This document shows, piece after piece, positions 45,235-53,425 of a stretch of 64,000 nucleotides of DNA. Each line of letters begins with the position of its first letter. Position 1 is the stretch's first letter. Source of the DNA: Saprospiraceae bacterium. GTDB taxonomy: Bacteria > Bacteroidota > Bacteroidia > Chitinophagales > Saprospiraceae. Below the pieces are notes generated by a model. It was not told the origin of the DNA and searched no databases. It saw only the letters and a list, made by a program, of their open reading frames with translations. The translations under genes and the position numbers were made by a program. Where the stretch lies: the NCBI GenBank assembly GCA_016787345.1, contig JAEUUU010000030.1:58759-122758 (forward strand). The letters are read 5' to 3'.

Positions 45235-46215
45235 TCAATCGAATAACTTGTCGTATTCGTTTTCTTCCTTCAGCAGTTCTTTTGGCGGCCGGTTCAGGTC
45301 GAGCGGCTTTTCTTTGACGGCCGCCATGGGACGCTCCGACAACAAGGGGCTTTTACGCTCCCATTCCTCCAGCAGTCGCAGGCCGTCTTCTTCAAAAACG
45401 CCGTTTTGCAAGTCGATGGAAGCCAGCAGGTTCTTGCTGGTATCCATGAAACGCTCCATTTCGCCCACCTTGTTGCCCAAATCTTCGGCCATCACTTCGA
45501 GGGCCTCATCAAACAGCGCGCGTTTGTCCGGGTCGCCGCTGATGATGCTCATCGCGGAGCGGATGGCGGAATGGCTGGTTTTGATGGCAAGATATTCCTG
45601 CTCTTTTACCTTGATTTGATCTTTGGTGTCGTCGAGCATGATTTCCGCATTTTCATACATGCGGGTCAGCACCCGGTACAAAAGGTCCATCTTCTTTACC
45701 AGCACATCGTACTTGGCATTGGCCTCCTGCAGGCGGCCGGCTTTTCGGGCGGCGAGGGCTACGTTTTTGTCGTCCTGTTTTTGTTTGGCCTGTTCGGCAA
45801 CGTTCATATTACGCTGAATTTCAGCGTTGTTGCCATCGATCAGGCCCTTCAACTGGCGCATCTGACCGCGCAGCGAACCGATTTGTTTGCTCAGGTTGCG
45901 CAAGTTGTTTTCCAGATCATCGATGTAGGATTTCAGGATCGAAATCGGGTCGACTTTTACAAAAAGCCCTGTGATCCAGCGCATGAGCGACTTGTAGGCA
46001 TACCAGACCAGGTTGCGGGCCTTGGGATCGAGCACGACGTACACGATAGCGGCAAGGCCGGCAAGCATGCCCGACAGCGCCAGGGTATTTTCAGCTTGTT
46101 GAATTAAAAAAGGCAAAATCCGGTTGAGCAACAATGCTCCGCCACCCAACAGGAGAACGAGAAAAACGCCCCCGGTGATTCCTTCCGGTCGTTGCCAAAA
46201 CGGTTTGGATGCCAT
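45235..46215 (-). CDS. Membrane-anchored PspA/ESCRT-III-like coiled-coil protein
   Basis: The 326-residue protein has two or three N-terminal hydrophobic segments (about 15-38, 45-63, and an amphipathic 69-88). From about 89 to 270 it forms a long helical region that resembles PspA/Vipp1 in layout: DPISILKSYIDDLENNL, then a Lys/Gln-rich hairpin, AALAARKAGR-type spacing, and the late helix LFDEALEVMAEDL. PspA-family proteins bind and remodel membranes. The similarity is read by eye and needs profile or structure comparison; a generic coiled coil is the alternative. The tail (about 280-326) is charged and Pro-rich. It is four bases downstream of the 181-residue coiled-coil gene, so the two form an operon. 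Confidence 0.65.
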   Translation of the reverse strand: MASKPFWQRPEGITGGVFLVLLLGGGALLLNRILPFLIQQAENTLALSGMLAGLAAIVYVVLDPKARNLVWYAYKSLMRWITGLFVKVDPISILKSYIDDLENNLRNLSKQIGSLRGQMRQLKGLIDGNNAEIQRNMNVAEQAKQKQDDKNVALAARKAGRLQEANAKYDVLVKKMDLLYRVLTRMYENAEIMLDDTKDQIKVKEQEYLAIKTSHSAIRSAMSIISGDPDKRALFDEALEVMAEDLGNKVGEMERFMDTSKNLLASIDLQNGVFEEDGLRLLEEWERKSPLLSERPMAAVKEKPLDLNRPPKELLKEENEYDKLFD

Positions 46216-46219
46216 ACGC

Positions 46220-46765
46220 TCAGATCATCTTGTGAATATTCTCGATATCGCGGTCGATTTGCAGCAGGAGCGCAGCGTGCGTTTTTTCAAATGCGCCGCG
46301 GCTTTTTTCAATTTTTTCGCCCTCCAGTTTGACGGACGATTCAGCCTGCTCCGCTTCTTTCAGGTAAGCAGCAATCTCGTCCTGCAAACGGGTGATCTCG
46401 GTTTTGTGCCGTTCGATCTGATCGCGCAGGCGTTTGATGTCGTCCTGACGGGCGGCAACTTTGGAGGCCGTTTGTTTTTCGAGCGCCTGATCGAACTGTT
46501 CTTTTTCCCTGGCGACTACGTTGCGGTAATAACCCGCGGTTTCGGTCAGTTTTTCCTTGGTCAGTCCGAGCGTAGCGGCTGTTGTAAAAGCGCTTTTATA
46601 CGCAGTGGCTTCATCGAGTTTGAGGTCTTTTAAAGCGACAACGGCGCGTTTAAACTCCAGGTAGTCGAAACCGGGCAGGTTGTTTTTTTCAATAGCAGCG
46701 GTGAGGAATTCGAGGCTGCGGTCATCGAGGTCTTCGGCAGAAAAAAGAGATTTAGTCGTGAGCAT
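46220..46765 (-). CDS. Small cytoplasmic coiled-coil protein
   Basis: The 181-residue protein has no signal peptide or membrane segment. Residues 1-75 look like a compact helical domain (AEDLDDRSLEFLTAAIEKN, then KLDEATAYKSAFTTAATLG); residues about 85-175 form a long charged coiled coil (DIKRLRDQIERHKTEITRL). I do not recognise the family. It is the first gene of a two-gene operon with the membrane-anchored PspA-like protein (4-base gap) and diverges from the TIR-like gene across 180 bases, so it may partner either. Confidence 0.7.
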   Translation of the reverse strand: MLTTKSLFSAEDLDDRSLEFLTAAIEKNNLPGFDYLEFKRAVVALKDLKLDEATAYKSAFTTAATLGLTKEKLTETAGYYRNVVAREKEQFDQALEKQTASKVAARQDDIKRLRDQIERHKTEITRLQDEIAAYLKEAEQAESSVKLEGEKIEKSRGAFEKTHAALLLQIDRDIENIHKMI

Positions 46766-46824
46766 GGTTTATTTTGCTGGTCTGATTTGTTGGCAAAAAA
46801 GCGAATTTGAGATCGTCCGGACAA

Positions 46825-46832
46825 TAGTTTTG
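46825..46832 (+). promoter_or_regulatory. Candidate -7 element ahead of the TIR-like gene
   Basis: TAGTTTTG fits TAnnTTTG. The only TTTG upstream (46806-46809) is 15 bases away, shorter than the usual 18-20, so the promoter call is weak. The start codon is 113 bases downstream. Confidence 0.3.
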
Positions 46833-46945
46833 CGACGAACGGGGGCAAATAACCGAAATTCATACGGATCGGCGCAGATGTAGTATACGAAGTGTTTGCT
46901 GGAAATACGCTTTTTTTGCCGCCGAATCCCGTTCCATTTGCCGCT

Positions 46946-47782
46946 ATGATCCGCATCTATATTTCTCACGCGCCCGGCGACACCAAAACGCTGTCGACCC
47001 TGCTCGAATGGCTCAAACCATTGGAGGAAAAATATTTTTTGCGAATCTGGTACAACGGACCGCCTCCCCGCCCCCAAACACTGCCCCTGCCCTGGAACAT
47101 CCTTTTGTTCTGGTATTCGCCGCCGCAGCCTTCGGCGCCGTTCAGGCCCGATCCGCCGGAGGCCCTGGGGCAGAGCCATATTTACCTGTTTCTCACCAGC
47201 CATCACGCTTTGGCCACCCCGCACATCAACCAGGTGGAGATTCCGGCGGCCACCGCGCGGTACCACGATCTGGGTCCGGCGCTGGTACGGATATTCCCGG
47301 TTATCGTGTCGCCATCGCACTGGAAGACTTATTCACGGCTGGCGCATTTTGCCACGATTGGCCCCAAGAAAAGTCTGACCGAAAGTCAACCCAAGGAGGA
47401 GGGATTCAGGGAATTGGCCACGCAATTGCAGCCCGTTATCGAAAACCTGCGCCGCAACTGGATGGAACGCTACCATCAGGACGGCCTGCCGCTGGACGAG
47501 TTCAGCCGTCCGGCGCCGAAAGGCTTGCCCGCGCCTGCGCTCTCTCCATTGCCCGGCTGGCTGGGCTGGGTTTTAGTGTTTTTGCTGTTTTATTCCGTGG
47601 CCAACTGGTATGCAACCGGCTGTGCACCCAAAATTTACCACGGCGATTACAAACCCCTGCTGGCGCCGGAAGAGCAAAACCCGGTAGAATTTCCGCGCAA
47701 ACCACCCGCCCAGTCGCCCAGCCCCGTCCAACTACCGCCTGAAAGAGACTCACTTCCCAAACAACCCGACGGTATCGAATAA
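46946..47782 (+). CDS. TIR-like domain protein with C-terminal membrane anchor
   Basis: The 278-residue protein begins at ATG 46946; an in-frame start 54 bases upstream adds an unlikely leader. Residues about 1-170 follow the TIR pattern: MIRIYISHAPGDTKTLSTLL (usual ISYSHKD), YFLRIWYNG, SHIYLFLTSHHAL, and NQVEIPAA, where Glu98 is at the place of the TIR catalytic glutamate. One hydrophobic helix lies at about 204-221, followed by a Pro-rich tail. TIR domains either cleave NAD+ or act as scaffolds; which applies here cannot be told. Unusually, a Pro-rich insertion (about 36-72) replaces the usual BB-loop region. It ends one base before maf and diverges from the PspA-like operon. Confidence 0.65.
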   Translation: MIRIYISHAPGDTKTLSTLLEWLKPLEEKYFLRIWYNGPPPRPQTLPLPWNILLFWYSPPQPSAPFRPDPPEALGQSHIYLFLTSHHALATPHINQVEIPAATARYHDLGPALVRIFPVIVSPSHWKTYSRLAHFATIGPKKSLTESQPKEEGFRELATQLQPVIENLRRNWMERYHQDGLPLDEFSRPAPKGLPAPALSPLPGWLGWVLVFLLFYSVANWYATGCAPKIYHGDYKPLLAPEEQNPVEFPRKPPAQSPSPVQLPPERDSLPKQPDGIE

Positions 47783-47783
47783 T

Positions 47784-48353
47784 ATGCTTCAACACCCGCC
47801 ACTTGTCCTGGCTTCTCAAAGCCCCCGCCGCCGGCAATTGCTCACCGAAGCCGGCTTCCGGTTTACCATCAGAACCTACGACGTGCCCGAAGATTTCCCC
47901 GCCGACATGCCGGTCGAGGATGTTCCCGTTTACCTGGCGCAGAAAAAAGCCCGGGCAGGTTTGGCCGATTTGACCGGCAATGAAGTGCTGCTGACGGCCG
48001 ACTCGGTCGTCATTCTCGACGGAATGATCTTTAACAAACCGGCCAACCACCGGGAGGCAGTTCAGATGCTCAGCGCCTTGTCGGACCGTACCCATACGGT
48101 AATCACCGGCGTTTGTCTGATGAGCCGTGAGAAGGAAAAGACGTTCGCAGGTGTGTCAAAAGTGACGTTTGCGCCGCTGAGCGACCGGGAGATCGACTTC
48201 TACATCCGTGAATACCAGCCTTTTGACAAAGCCGGCTCGTACGGTGTACAAGACTGGATCGGGTTGTGCAAGGTTGTAAAAATCGAGGGTACCTACGCCA
48301 ACGTCATGGGTTTGCCGGTCGATCTCGTGTATACGGCTTTACAGGAATTCTGA
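47784..48353 (+). CDS. maf: Maf/YhdE-family nucleotide pyrophosphatase
   Basis: Maf proteins hydrolyse non-canonical or pyrimidine nucleoside triphosphates (dTTP/UTP in the YhdE group) to monophosphates. The 189-residue protein has the family signature near the N-terminus (LASQSPRRRQLL), ADSVV in the middle, and EIDFYIREYQPFDKAGSYGVQ followed by the late MGLPVDLVYTAL. It is one base downstream of the TIR-like gene and clearly co-transcribed with it. In many Bacteroidota maf is near kdsC and ubiA-like genes; here those are about 13 kb away. Confidence 0.94.
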   Translation: MLQHPPLVLASQSPRRRQLLTEAGFRFTIRTYDVPEDFPADMPVEDVPVYLAQKKARAGLADLTGNEVLLTADSVVILDGMIFNKPANHREAVQMLSALSDRTHTVITGVCLMSREKEKTFAGVSKVTFAPLSDREIDFYIREYQPFDKAGSYGVQDWIGLCKVVKIEGTYANVMGLPVDLVYTALQEF

Positions 48354-48358
48354 CTGAA

Positions 48359-49624
48359 TTAACGGGCTAGCAGGGCCTCGCACAGCCAGTTGGCCAGCGC
48401 CTGCCGGTTGTTTTTGATCACCAGTCGCTGCTGATCCCAGTCGTTGCGAATGTTGCCGAGTTCGATGTATACGGCCACCGGGGCTTTTGTTTCTCTCAAC
48501 GTGAACAAGCCGCGCGGTGTCACGGTGCCGTTGTACCGCTGCTGGCCGCGCACTTTGAGGTATTTTTGTAAAAAAGTCTGGTGAAACTTCTTGGCCAGGC
48601 GCTGACTGGGCTCGCTATCAGGGCGATAATAGAAAAATACGTCGGTTTTGGTGTGACGCGAACGGGAGTCGACGTGGATTTCGATGATCGTCTGATCGGT
48701 CACGCCGGCTTTGCGATGCTTCTCGGTGAGGGCATTGATCAGGTCCGTACGTTGTTTCAAACGTTCTTTCTGGTCTCTCGGAATGGTGCGGTCGCCCCAC
48801 ACGACTTCATCCTGATCGCAGCGCAGAAACGGTTCGTCGCGGATGCCGTCGTTCGGATCGCGGACGATCATGTAGGTGGTTGCGCCGTGACTGACCAAAA
48901 GCCGCACCAGTCGAAGGGCGACGTCGTAGGCGTATTCGTCTTCGCACAAGGTATGGCTGGCGCGATGGCCCTGCGCGCCGGGATCGGGGCCACCGTGGCC
49001 GCTGATGATGTAGTACACCTTGCCTTTGAGGCGATTGCTGACCACGGGTGTTTTGGCGTAGCCGGGGCCGAATATCGGAAACACCCGCTCGCCTTTGGCC
49101 GCGCCTATTTCGTCCAGACCATTGATATTCACTTTCTCCGGCACCGAAGCCGCCAAGGCAGGTACGCTGGCGCCTTGCGGGCAATTCAGCTCATGCCAGG
49201 GTACCCATAGTTTTTTAGTGACGATAAAATCGTCGGCGCGCAGGCCCTTTTTGCGGGCGGTTTCATTGTAGGTCTGGATACGTTTGGCCGTTTCCCAATC
49301 GGTGATATTGAGCGTTGTACGGATACTTTTGCCATTGTATTCGACTTCCTGCACCGGGATCTTATATGCCTTGTTGGCGACCAGGCGGTAGTCTTCTTTC
49401 AGGTTGTTGATTTTGAAAAACTGCGTCACGTTGCAGTCGTATTCATCGAGGAAGTAACGGGCCAGCAGTTTGGTCACGTCGTCGCCCTGGCGCGATATAA
49501 CCTGCAACCAGACAGGAGTGGGCGGGCCGTAATTTATTGCATCGGCGCTCAGCTCCGGCCGGTGGGCGGAGAGCGTCAGCAGCAAAAACGGCAATAAAAA
49601 AAGACGAAGTTTAAACAGGCGCAT
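48359..49624 (-). CDS. N-acetylmuramoyl-L-alanine amidase (Amidase_3), exported
   Basis: Amidase_3 enzymes are Zn2+ hydrolases that cut the bond between N-acetylmuramic acid and the stem peptide in peptidoglycan. The 421-residue protein starts at ATG 49624, giving a signal peptide (MRLFKLRLFLLPFLLLTLSA). A LysM-like stretch may lie at about 45-100 (DDVTKLLARYFLDEYDCNV, then VANKAYKIPV). The catalytic part runs from about 210: ISGHGGPDPGAQG (Zn His), CEDEYAYDVALRL (Zn Glu), IEIHVDSRSR (Zn His), and VYIELGNIRND (catalytic Glu). All expected residues are present. It is convergent with maf, and its start is 97 bases from the divergent DinB-like gene. Confidence 0.88.
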   Translation of the reverse strand: MRLFKLRLFLLPFLLLTLSAHRPELSADAINYGPPTPVWLQVISRQGDDVTKLLARYFLDEYDCNVTQFFKINNLKEDYRLVANKAYKIPVQEVEYNGKSIRTTLNITDWETAKRIQTYNETARKKGLRADDFIVTKKLWVPWHELNCPQGASVPALAASVPEKVNINGLDEIGAAKGERVFPIFGPGYAKTPVVSNRLKGKVYYIISGHGGPDPGAQGHRASHTLCEDEYAYDVALRLVRLLVSHGATTYMIVRDPNDGIRDEPFLRCDQDEVVWGDRTIPRDQKERLKQRTDLINALTEKHRKAGVTDQTIIEIHVDSRSRHTKTDVFFYYRPDSEPSQRLAKKFHQTFLQKYLKVRGQQRYNGTVTPRGLFTLRETKAPVAVYIELGNIRNDWDQQRLVIKNNRQALANWLCEALLAR

Positions 49625-49721
49625 GGGGGCTTTTTCGGCAAAATTGAACAAAAACTTTTCAGTTCACCACAAAGCACAGATTTTTGGACAACATAAACAA
49701 GCATGCGCTTACTGTAACGGT

Positions 49722-50249
49722 ATGAAAAACAGGATTATAGCAAAAAATCGGCAATTGGACGCCCTGGTTCAAAGCCTGCTCGACGACATGGCCGGTTTTT
49801 CTGCCGGGCAACTCAACCGCAAACCTGCTGATGGCGGCTGGAGCGCCATGCAAACCGCGCACCACCTGCTCCTCGCCGAAGAAGGCTCGCTGAAATACCT
49901 GTACAAAAAACTGTCGGCCCCGGCCGAATTCAAACGAGTCGGACTGTCGGAAACCTGGCGATCGATCCTGCTGCAATTGTCGCTCATCTCACCCATTAAA
50001 TTCAAATCGCCCCCCGCCGCCAACCCGGAAATATTGCCCGAAAATGCTTCGTTCGACGAATTGCGCGGGCGCTGGCTCGGCGTCAGGGAAGCCTGGGGGC
50101 AGTTTTTTGAACAATTGCCCGATGAACTTTTCGACAAGGCTGTATATCGGCATCCGCGGGCTGGCCGACTCGGTTTTTTGCACACCCTCGGTTTTTTAAA
50201 AACCCATCTGAAAAGACACCGCAAGCAAATATTCAAGGCACTGGCCTGA
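49722..50249 (+). CDS. DinB-like four-helix protein
   Basis: The 175-residue protein is a DinB/YfiT-like four-helix bundle: WSAMQTAHHLLLAEEGSL with a putative metal His, then WGQFFEQLPDELFDK, and the C-terminal HLKRHRKQI with further His residues. Family members bind Zn2+ or Ni2+ and some are thiol-dependent transferases; substrate unknown. I chose ATG 49722 (MKNRIIAKNRQLDALV) over an in-frame start at 49623 that would overlap the neighbouring gene. It precedes the first metalloprotease gene by 31 bases. Confidence 0.8.
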   Translation: MKNRIIAKNRQLDALVQSLLDDMAGFSAGQLNRKPADGGWSAMQTAHHLLLAEEGSLKYLYKKLSAPAEFKRVGLSETWRSILLQLSLISPIKFKSPPAANPEILPENASFDELRGRWLGVREAWGQFFEQLPDELFDKAVYRHPRAGRLGFLHTLGFLKTHLKRHRKQIFKALA

Positions 50250-50280
50250 TTTTATTGAATTACAAAACGCTACCACACCC

Positions 50281-51813
50281 ATGAATAAACACTTACTGTT
50301 CAAAGCATTAGCCCTTTTTTTTCCCGCTTTTCTACACGCCCAGGAACCGCATCCCTGCGGCACAGCCCCGGTGATCGACCCCTGGCTTTTGGAATACAAA
50401 CAGCACCCTGAGCAATTTGCTACGGCGCGCTCTTTCGATACTTTGTACGCCGGCGTGCAAGTGCACCTCGTGGCCCGCAATAATGGTACAGGCCGCTTTA
50501 CCGTCGAGCGTCTGCTGGATGCTTTTTGCCGCCTGAATCTCGATTTTCAGCCTGCTGCAGTGCAGTTTTTTTTAAAAAATGACTGGACGACGCCCAATAA
50601 TACCAACTGGTACAACCATTCCGACATCCCGGAGGGAATAGAAATGATGTTTGAAAATAATGTGCCCGATGCGCTCAACGCTTATTTCGTGGGCGACCCG
50701 GCCGGTAACTGCGGATACAACCTGCCCTATGCCGGCGTAGCGATCGCCCACCAATGCGCCAATCCGGACGACCATACCTGGACCCACGAGGTCGGCCATG
50801 CCCTTACGCTACCCCACCCTTTTATCGGCTGGGAAGGCAAGGTGTACAATTTTGCCGTGCCGACGCCGGATACACTCACCTACGACTACACCTATTTCCA
50901 TTCAACGCCAGATACGATCGTACCGGCTCCGCTCGACACGGCTCTTGTGGAACGCCTGGATGGCAGTAATTGCGGCATCGCGGCCGATTTGTTTTGCGAC
51001 ACCAAACCAGACTACCTGAGTTACCGATGGAATTGTGACAACAACGGACAAAGCCAGGTTACCCTCAAAGACCAGAACGGCGCAACGTTCAAAGCCGACG
51101 GCACACTCTACATGTCGTACGCCGATGACGACTGCTCCAACCGCTTTTCCGACGAGCAGATTGCCACCCTGCGGGCCAATTTGCTCACCCAAAAAACAGC
51201 CTGGCTGCATCCCGGAGCGCCATACCCCGACATCAGCGGGGCGCCAGCACTGCTGTCACCCAATGGCGGCGAAACGGTTCCGGCGGTCGATATTCCGCTG
51301 CACTGGAGCCCTGCGCCGGGCGCAACGCACTACCTCGTGCAGGTCTCCCGGTTCAGCAATTACGTGGTGAAAAACTACGATCTGGTCGTCACCGACACGA
51401 CGTTTACGGCAGCCACGCTGTTGCCCAACTACACGTATTACTGGCGTGTCCGGCCATTTAATTATGGGCATACCTGTGCCTCCTTTACTGAAAACGCCTC
51501 CTTTTACGCCATTCCGAGCAGCTCTGTTGGGGGCCTCGCGACCGACGACAACTTTCGCTACTACCCCACCCGCTTGTCGCCGGGCCAGCAACTCACGCTG
51601 GAAATTCCGGCAGATTGGTTGAACCAAACCGCCGAATGCCGGTTTTTCGATGCGACAGGCAGACTGGTTTGGCAAACCCGTTTGACGCCCGGTGCGGAAA
51701 AGATCACCCTTTCGCTTCCCTCCGACGAATGGCAGGCCGGCATTTATCGCATGGTTTGGACCAACTCGACCGTGAGCCGTTCGGCTACCTTGTTTTGCAC
51801 CGGCGGGCAGTAA
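50281..51813 (+). CDS. Secreted M43-like zinc metalloprotease 1, T9SS sorted
   Basis: The 510-residue protein has the signal peptide MNKHLLFKALALFFPAFLHAQ. The Zn motif HEVGHALTLPH occupies 169-179 (HExxHxxxxxH), with an M43-type Met-turn (LYMSYADDDC). A fibronectin-III-like domain follows (about 325-415; YLVQVSRFSNYVV, YTYYWRVRPFNYGH). The last 80 residues resemble a type A sorting domain (FRYYPTRLSPGQQLTLE, then AGIYRMVW), although weaker than usual. It is predicted to be secreted through T9SS to degrade protein. It is the first of two paralogous tandem genes. Confidence 0.88.
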   Translation: MNKHLLFKALALFFPAFLHAQEPHPCGTAPVIDPWLLEYKQHPEQFATARSFDTLYAGVQVHLVARNNGTGRFTVERLLDAFCRLNLDFQPAAVQFFLKNDWTTPNNTNWYNHSDIPEGIEMMFENNVPDALNAYFVGDPAGNCGYNLPYAGVAIAHQCANPDDHTWTHEVGHALTLPHPFIGWEGKVYNFAVPTPDTLTYDYTYFHSTPDTIVPAPLDTALVERLDGSNCGIAADLFCDTKPDYLSYRWNCDNNGQSQVTLKDQNGATFKADGTLYMSYADDDCSNRFSDEQIATLRANLLTQKTAWLHPGAPYPDISGAPALLSPNGGETVPAVDIPLHWSPAPGATHYLVQVSRFSNYVVKNYDLVVTDTTFTAATLLPNYTYYWRVRPFNYGHTCASFTENASFYAIPSSSVGGLATDDNFRYYPTRLSPGQQLTLEIPADWLNQTAECRFFDATGRLVWQTRLTPGAEKITLSLPSDEWQAGIYRMVWTNSTVSRSATLFCTGGQ

Positions 51814-51912
51814 AATTGTCGCACGCTGGCGCATTTTTGATCTGGATAACCAATTATTAAAGCAGAAAGCAGACATTTGTCAGAACAAACCAACTACTCA
51901 AACCTCTGTGTG

Positions 51913-53418
51913 ATGAATTTGAAATTTTACACTTTTCTAATCCTTTTTTTCGGGCTTTCCAAAGTGGTGCTGGCACAGCAGACCGACAAGAGTTACTGCG
52001 GCTACACCGGGTATTCGCCCTGGCTCAGCTGGTATCAGGACAACAAAACTGAAATCGCTCAACTGCGCGGCAGCAACGATACCACCTGGTTGTACGCCCC
52101 GGTAACGGTTCATATCGTTGGCAAGAATAATGGAACAGGGTATTTTCGTACCGACCAGGCTATCCGGGCCATTTGCGAAATGAACGCCCAATTCGAGCCT
52201 GCGCACATCCGGTTTTATTTTATGCCGGGCGATGAATTCCAGTTCCACGACGATACGGACTGGTTTGAACACGACTGGGACAGCGGTTCAGAAATGATCA
52301 ATACGGTGTATCCAGGACTCGAAGACCGCCTCAATGCATTTGTCGTGGAAGATCCCGCTGGCAACTGCGGCTATTCCTGGCAGGATGTGATCGTATTGGC
52401 CAAAAGTTGCTCGGCCGCCGGTAACAGCACCTGGGCGCACGAAGCCGGCCACCATTTTTCGCTTCCCCACCCTTTTTATGGCTGGGAGGGACAGGACTAC
52501 AATTACAACGACCCCGCTCCCCAAGACTGGGGCGGTTATCCGGTTGAAAAAATGGACCAGAGCAATTGCTACGAAGCAGGCGACCGCTTTTGCGACACCC
52601 GCCCCGACTACCTCAATTTCCGCTGGCCTTGTAATGAAAACTTCGAAAGCCTCGAATTACAACACGATCCGAACGGCACACCCTTCCGCTCCGACGCTAC
52701 CCTGATCATGGGTTATGCCTACGACAATTGCCAGTCGCGCTTTACCGACGAGCAAATGGAAGCCATGCGCACGAACCTCTACACCGAACATGCTTCCTAT
52801 CTCACAACTTTCGAGCCGGGCGCCGAAATCACCGACGACGCATGGGTGCAACTCGTCAGCCCGATCGATACCCAAATCGTACAGTACAATAATTTTACGG
52901 TGGTCTGGAATCCGGTTCCCAATGCCACGATGTACCACGTTCAGGTGGGCATGACGCCTACTTTCTCCATCCTGCTTTTCAACGGTACCGTGCAAAATAC
53001 CACGTCGATCAATATCACGAAGGGTATTCCGAACAACCGAATCCTGTACTGGCGCGTCCGTGCGTACAACAACTGGGATGTATGCCAGCCGGACAATTAC
53101 ATTCAAACGGGTGTATTCAAAACGCATAATTCCACCGCTACCAGCGAACTGGAGCAAAGCCTTTTTGCCGAACTGGCGCCCAACCCTGTAGCCGGCGGCG
53201 CACCCGCCAAATTGCTGCTGGAATCGGACGACAACATGAACGCACTGCTCACTGTAACCGATGCTGCCGGACGCGTTTGTCAGCAACAAAAACTTCGGCT
53301 GTACTTTGGCGAAAACCAGATCGACATCCCGACCGCCGAATTGCAATCGGGTCTGTACATCGTAACCATTCAAAACGAAAGAGGCGCCCTGATCAAAAGA
53401 ATGGCGGTGACCGAATAA
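51913..53418 (+). CDS. Secreted M43-like zinc metalloprotease 2, T9SS sorted
   Basis: This 501-residue protein is a paralogue of its upstream neighbour with the same order of parts. The signal peptide is MNLKFYTFLILFFGLSKVVLAQ; I chose ATG 51913 because the in-frame TTG at 51877 adds a polar leader. The Zn motif HEAGHHFSLPH is at 176-186, the Met-turn is LIMGYAYDNC, a fibronectin-III-like domain follows (about 330-410), and the sorting domain is FAELAPNPVAGG. Shared landmarks with copy 1 include KNNGTG (NNGTG in copy 1), DPAGNCGY and GWEG. It lies 99 bases after copy 1 and seven bases before the flippase gene. Confidence 0.9.
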   Translation: MNLKFYTFLILFFGLSKVVLAQQTDKSYCGYTGYSPWLSWYQDNKTEIAQLRGSNDTTWLYAPVTVHIVGKNNGTGYFRTDQAIRAICEMNAQFEPAHIRFYFMPGDEFQFHDDTDWFEHDWDSGSEMINTVYPGLEDRLNAFVVEDPAGNCGYSWQDVIVLAKSCSAAGNSTWAHEAGHHFSLPHPFYGWEGQDYNYNDPAPQDWGGYPVEKMDQSNCYEAGDRFCDTRPDYLNFRWPCNENFESLELQHDPNGTPFRSDATLIMGYAYDNCQSRFTDEQMEAMRTNLYTEHASYLTTFEPGAEITDDAWVQLVSPIDTQIVQYNNFTVVWNPVPNATMYHVQVGMTPTFSILLFNGTVQNTTSINITKGIPNNRILYWRVRAYNNWDVCQPDNYIQTGVFKTHNSTATSELEQSLFAELAPNPVAGGAPAKLLLESDDNMNALLTVTDAAGRVCQQQKLRLYFGENQIDIPTAELQSGLYIVTIQNERGALIKRMAVTE

Positions 53419-53425
53419 TTGCATT

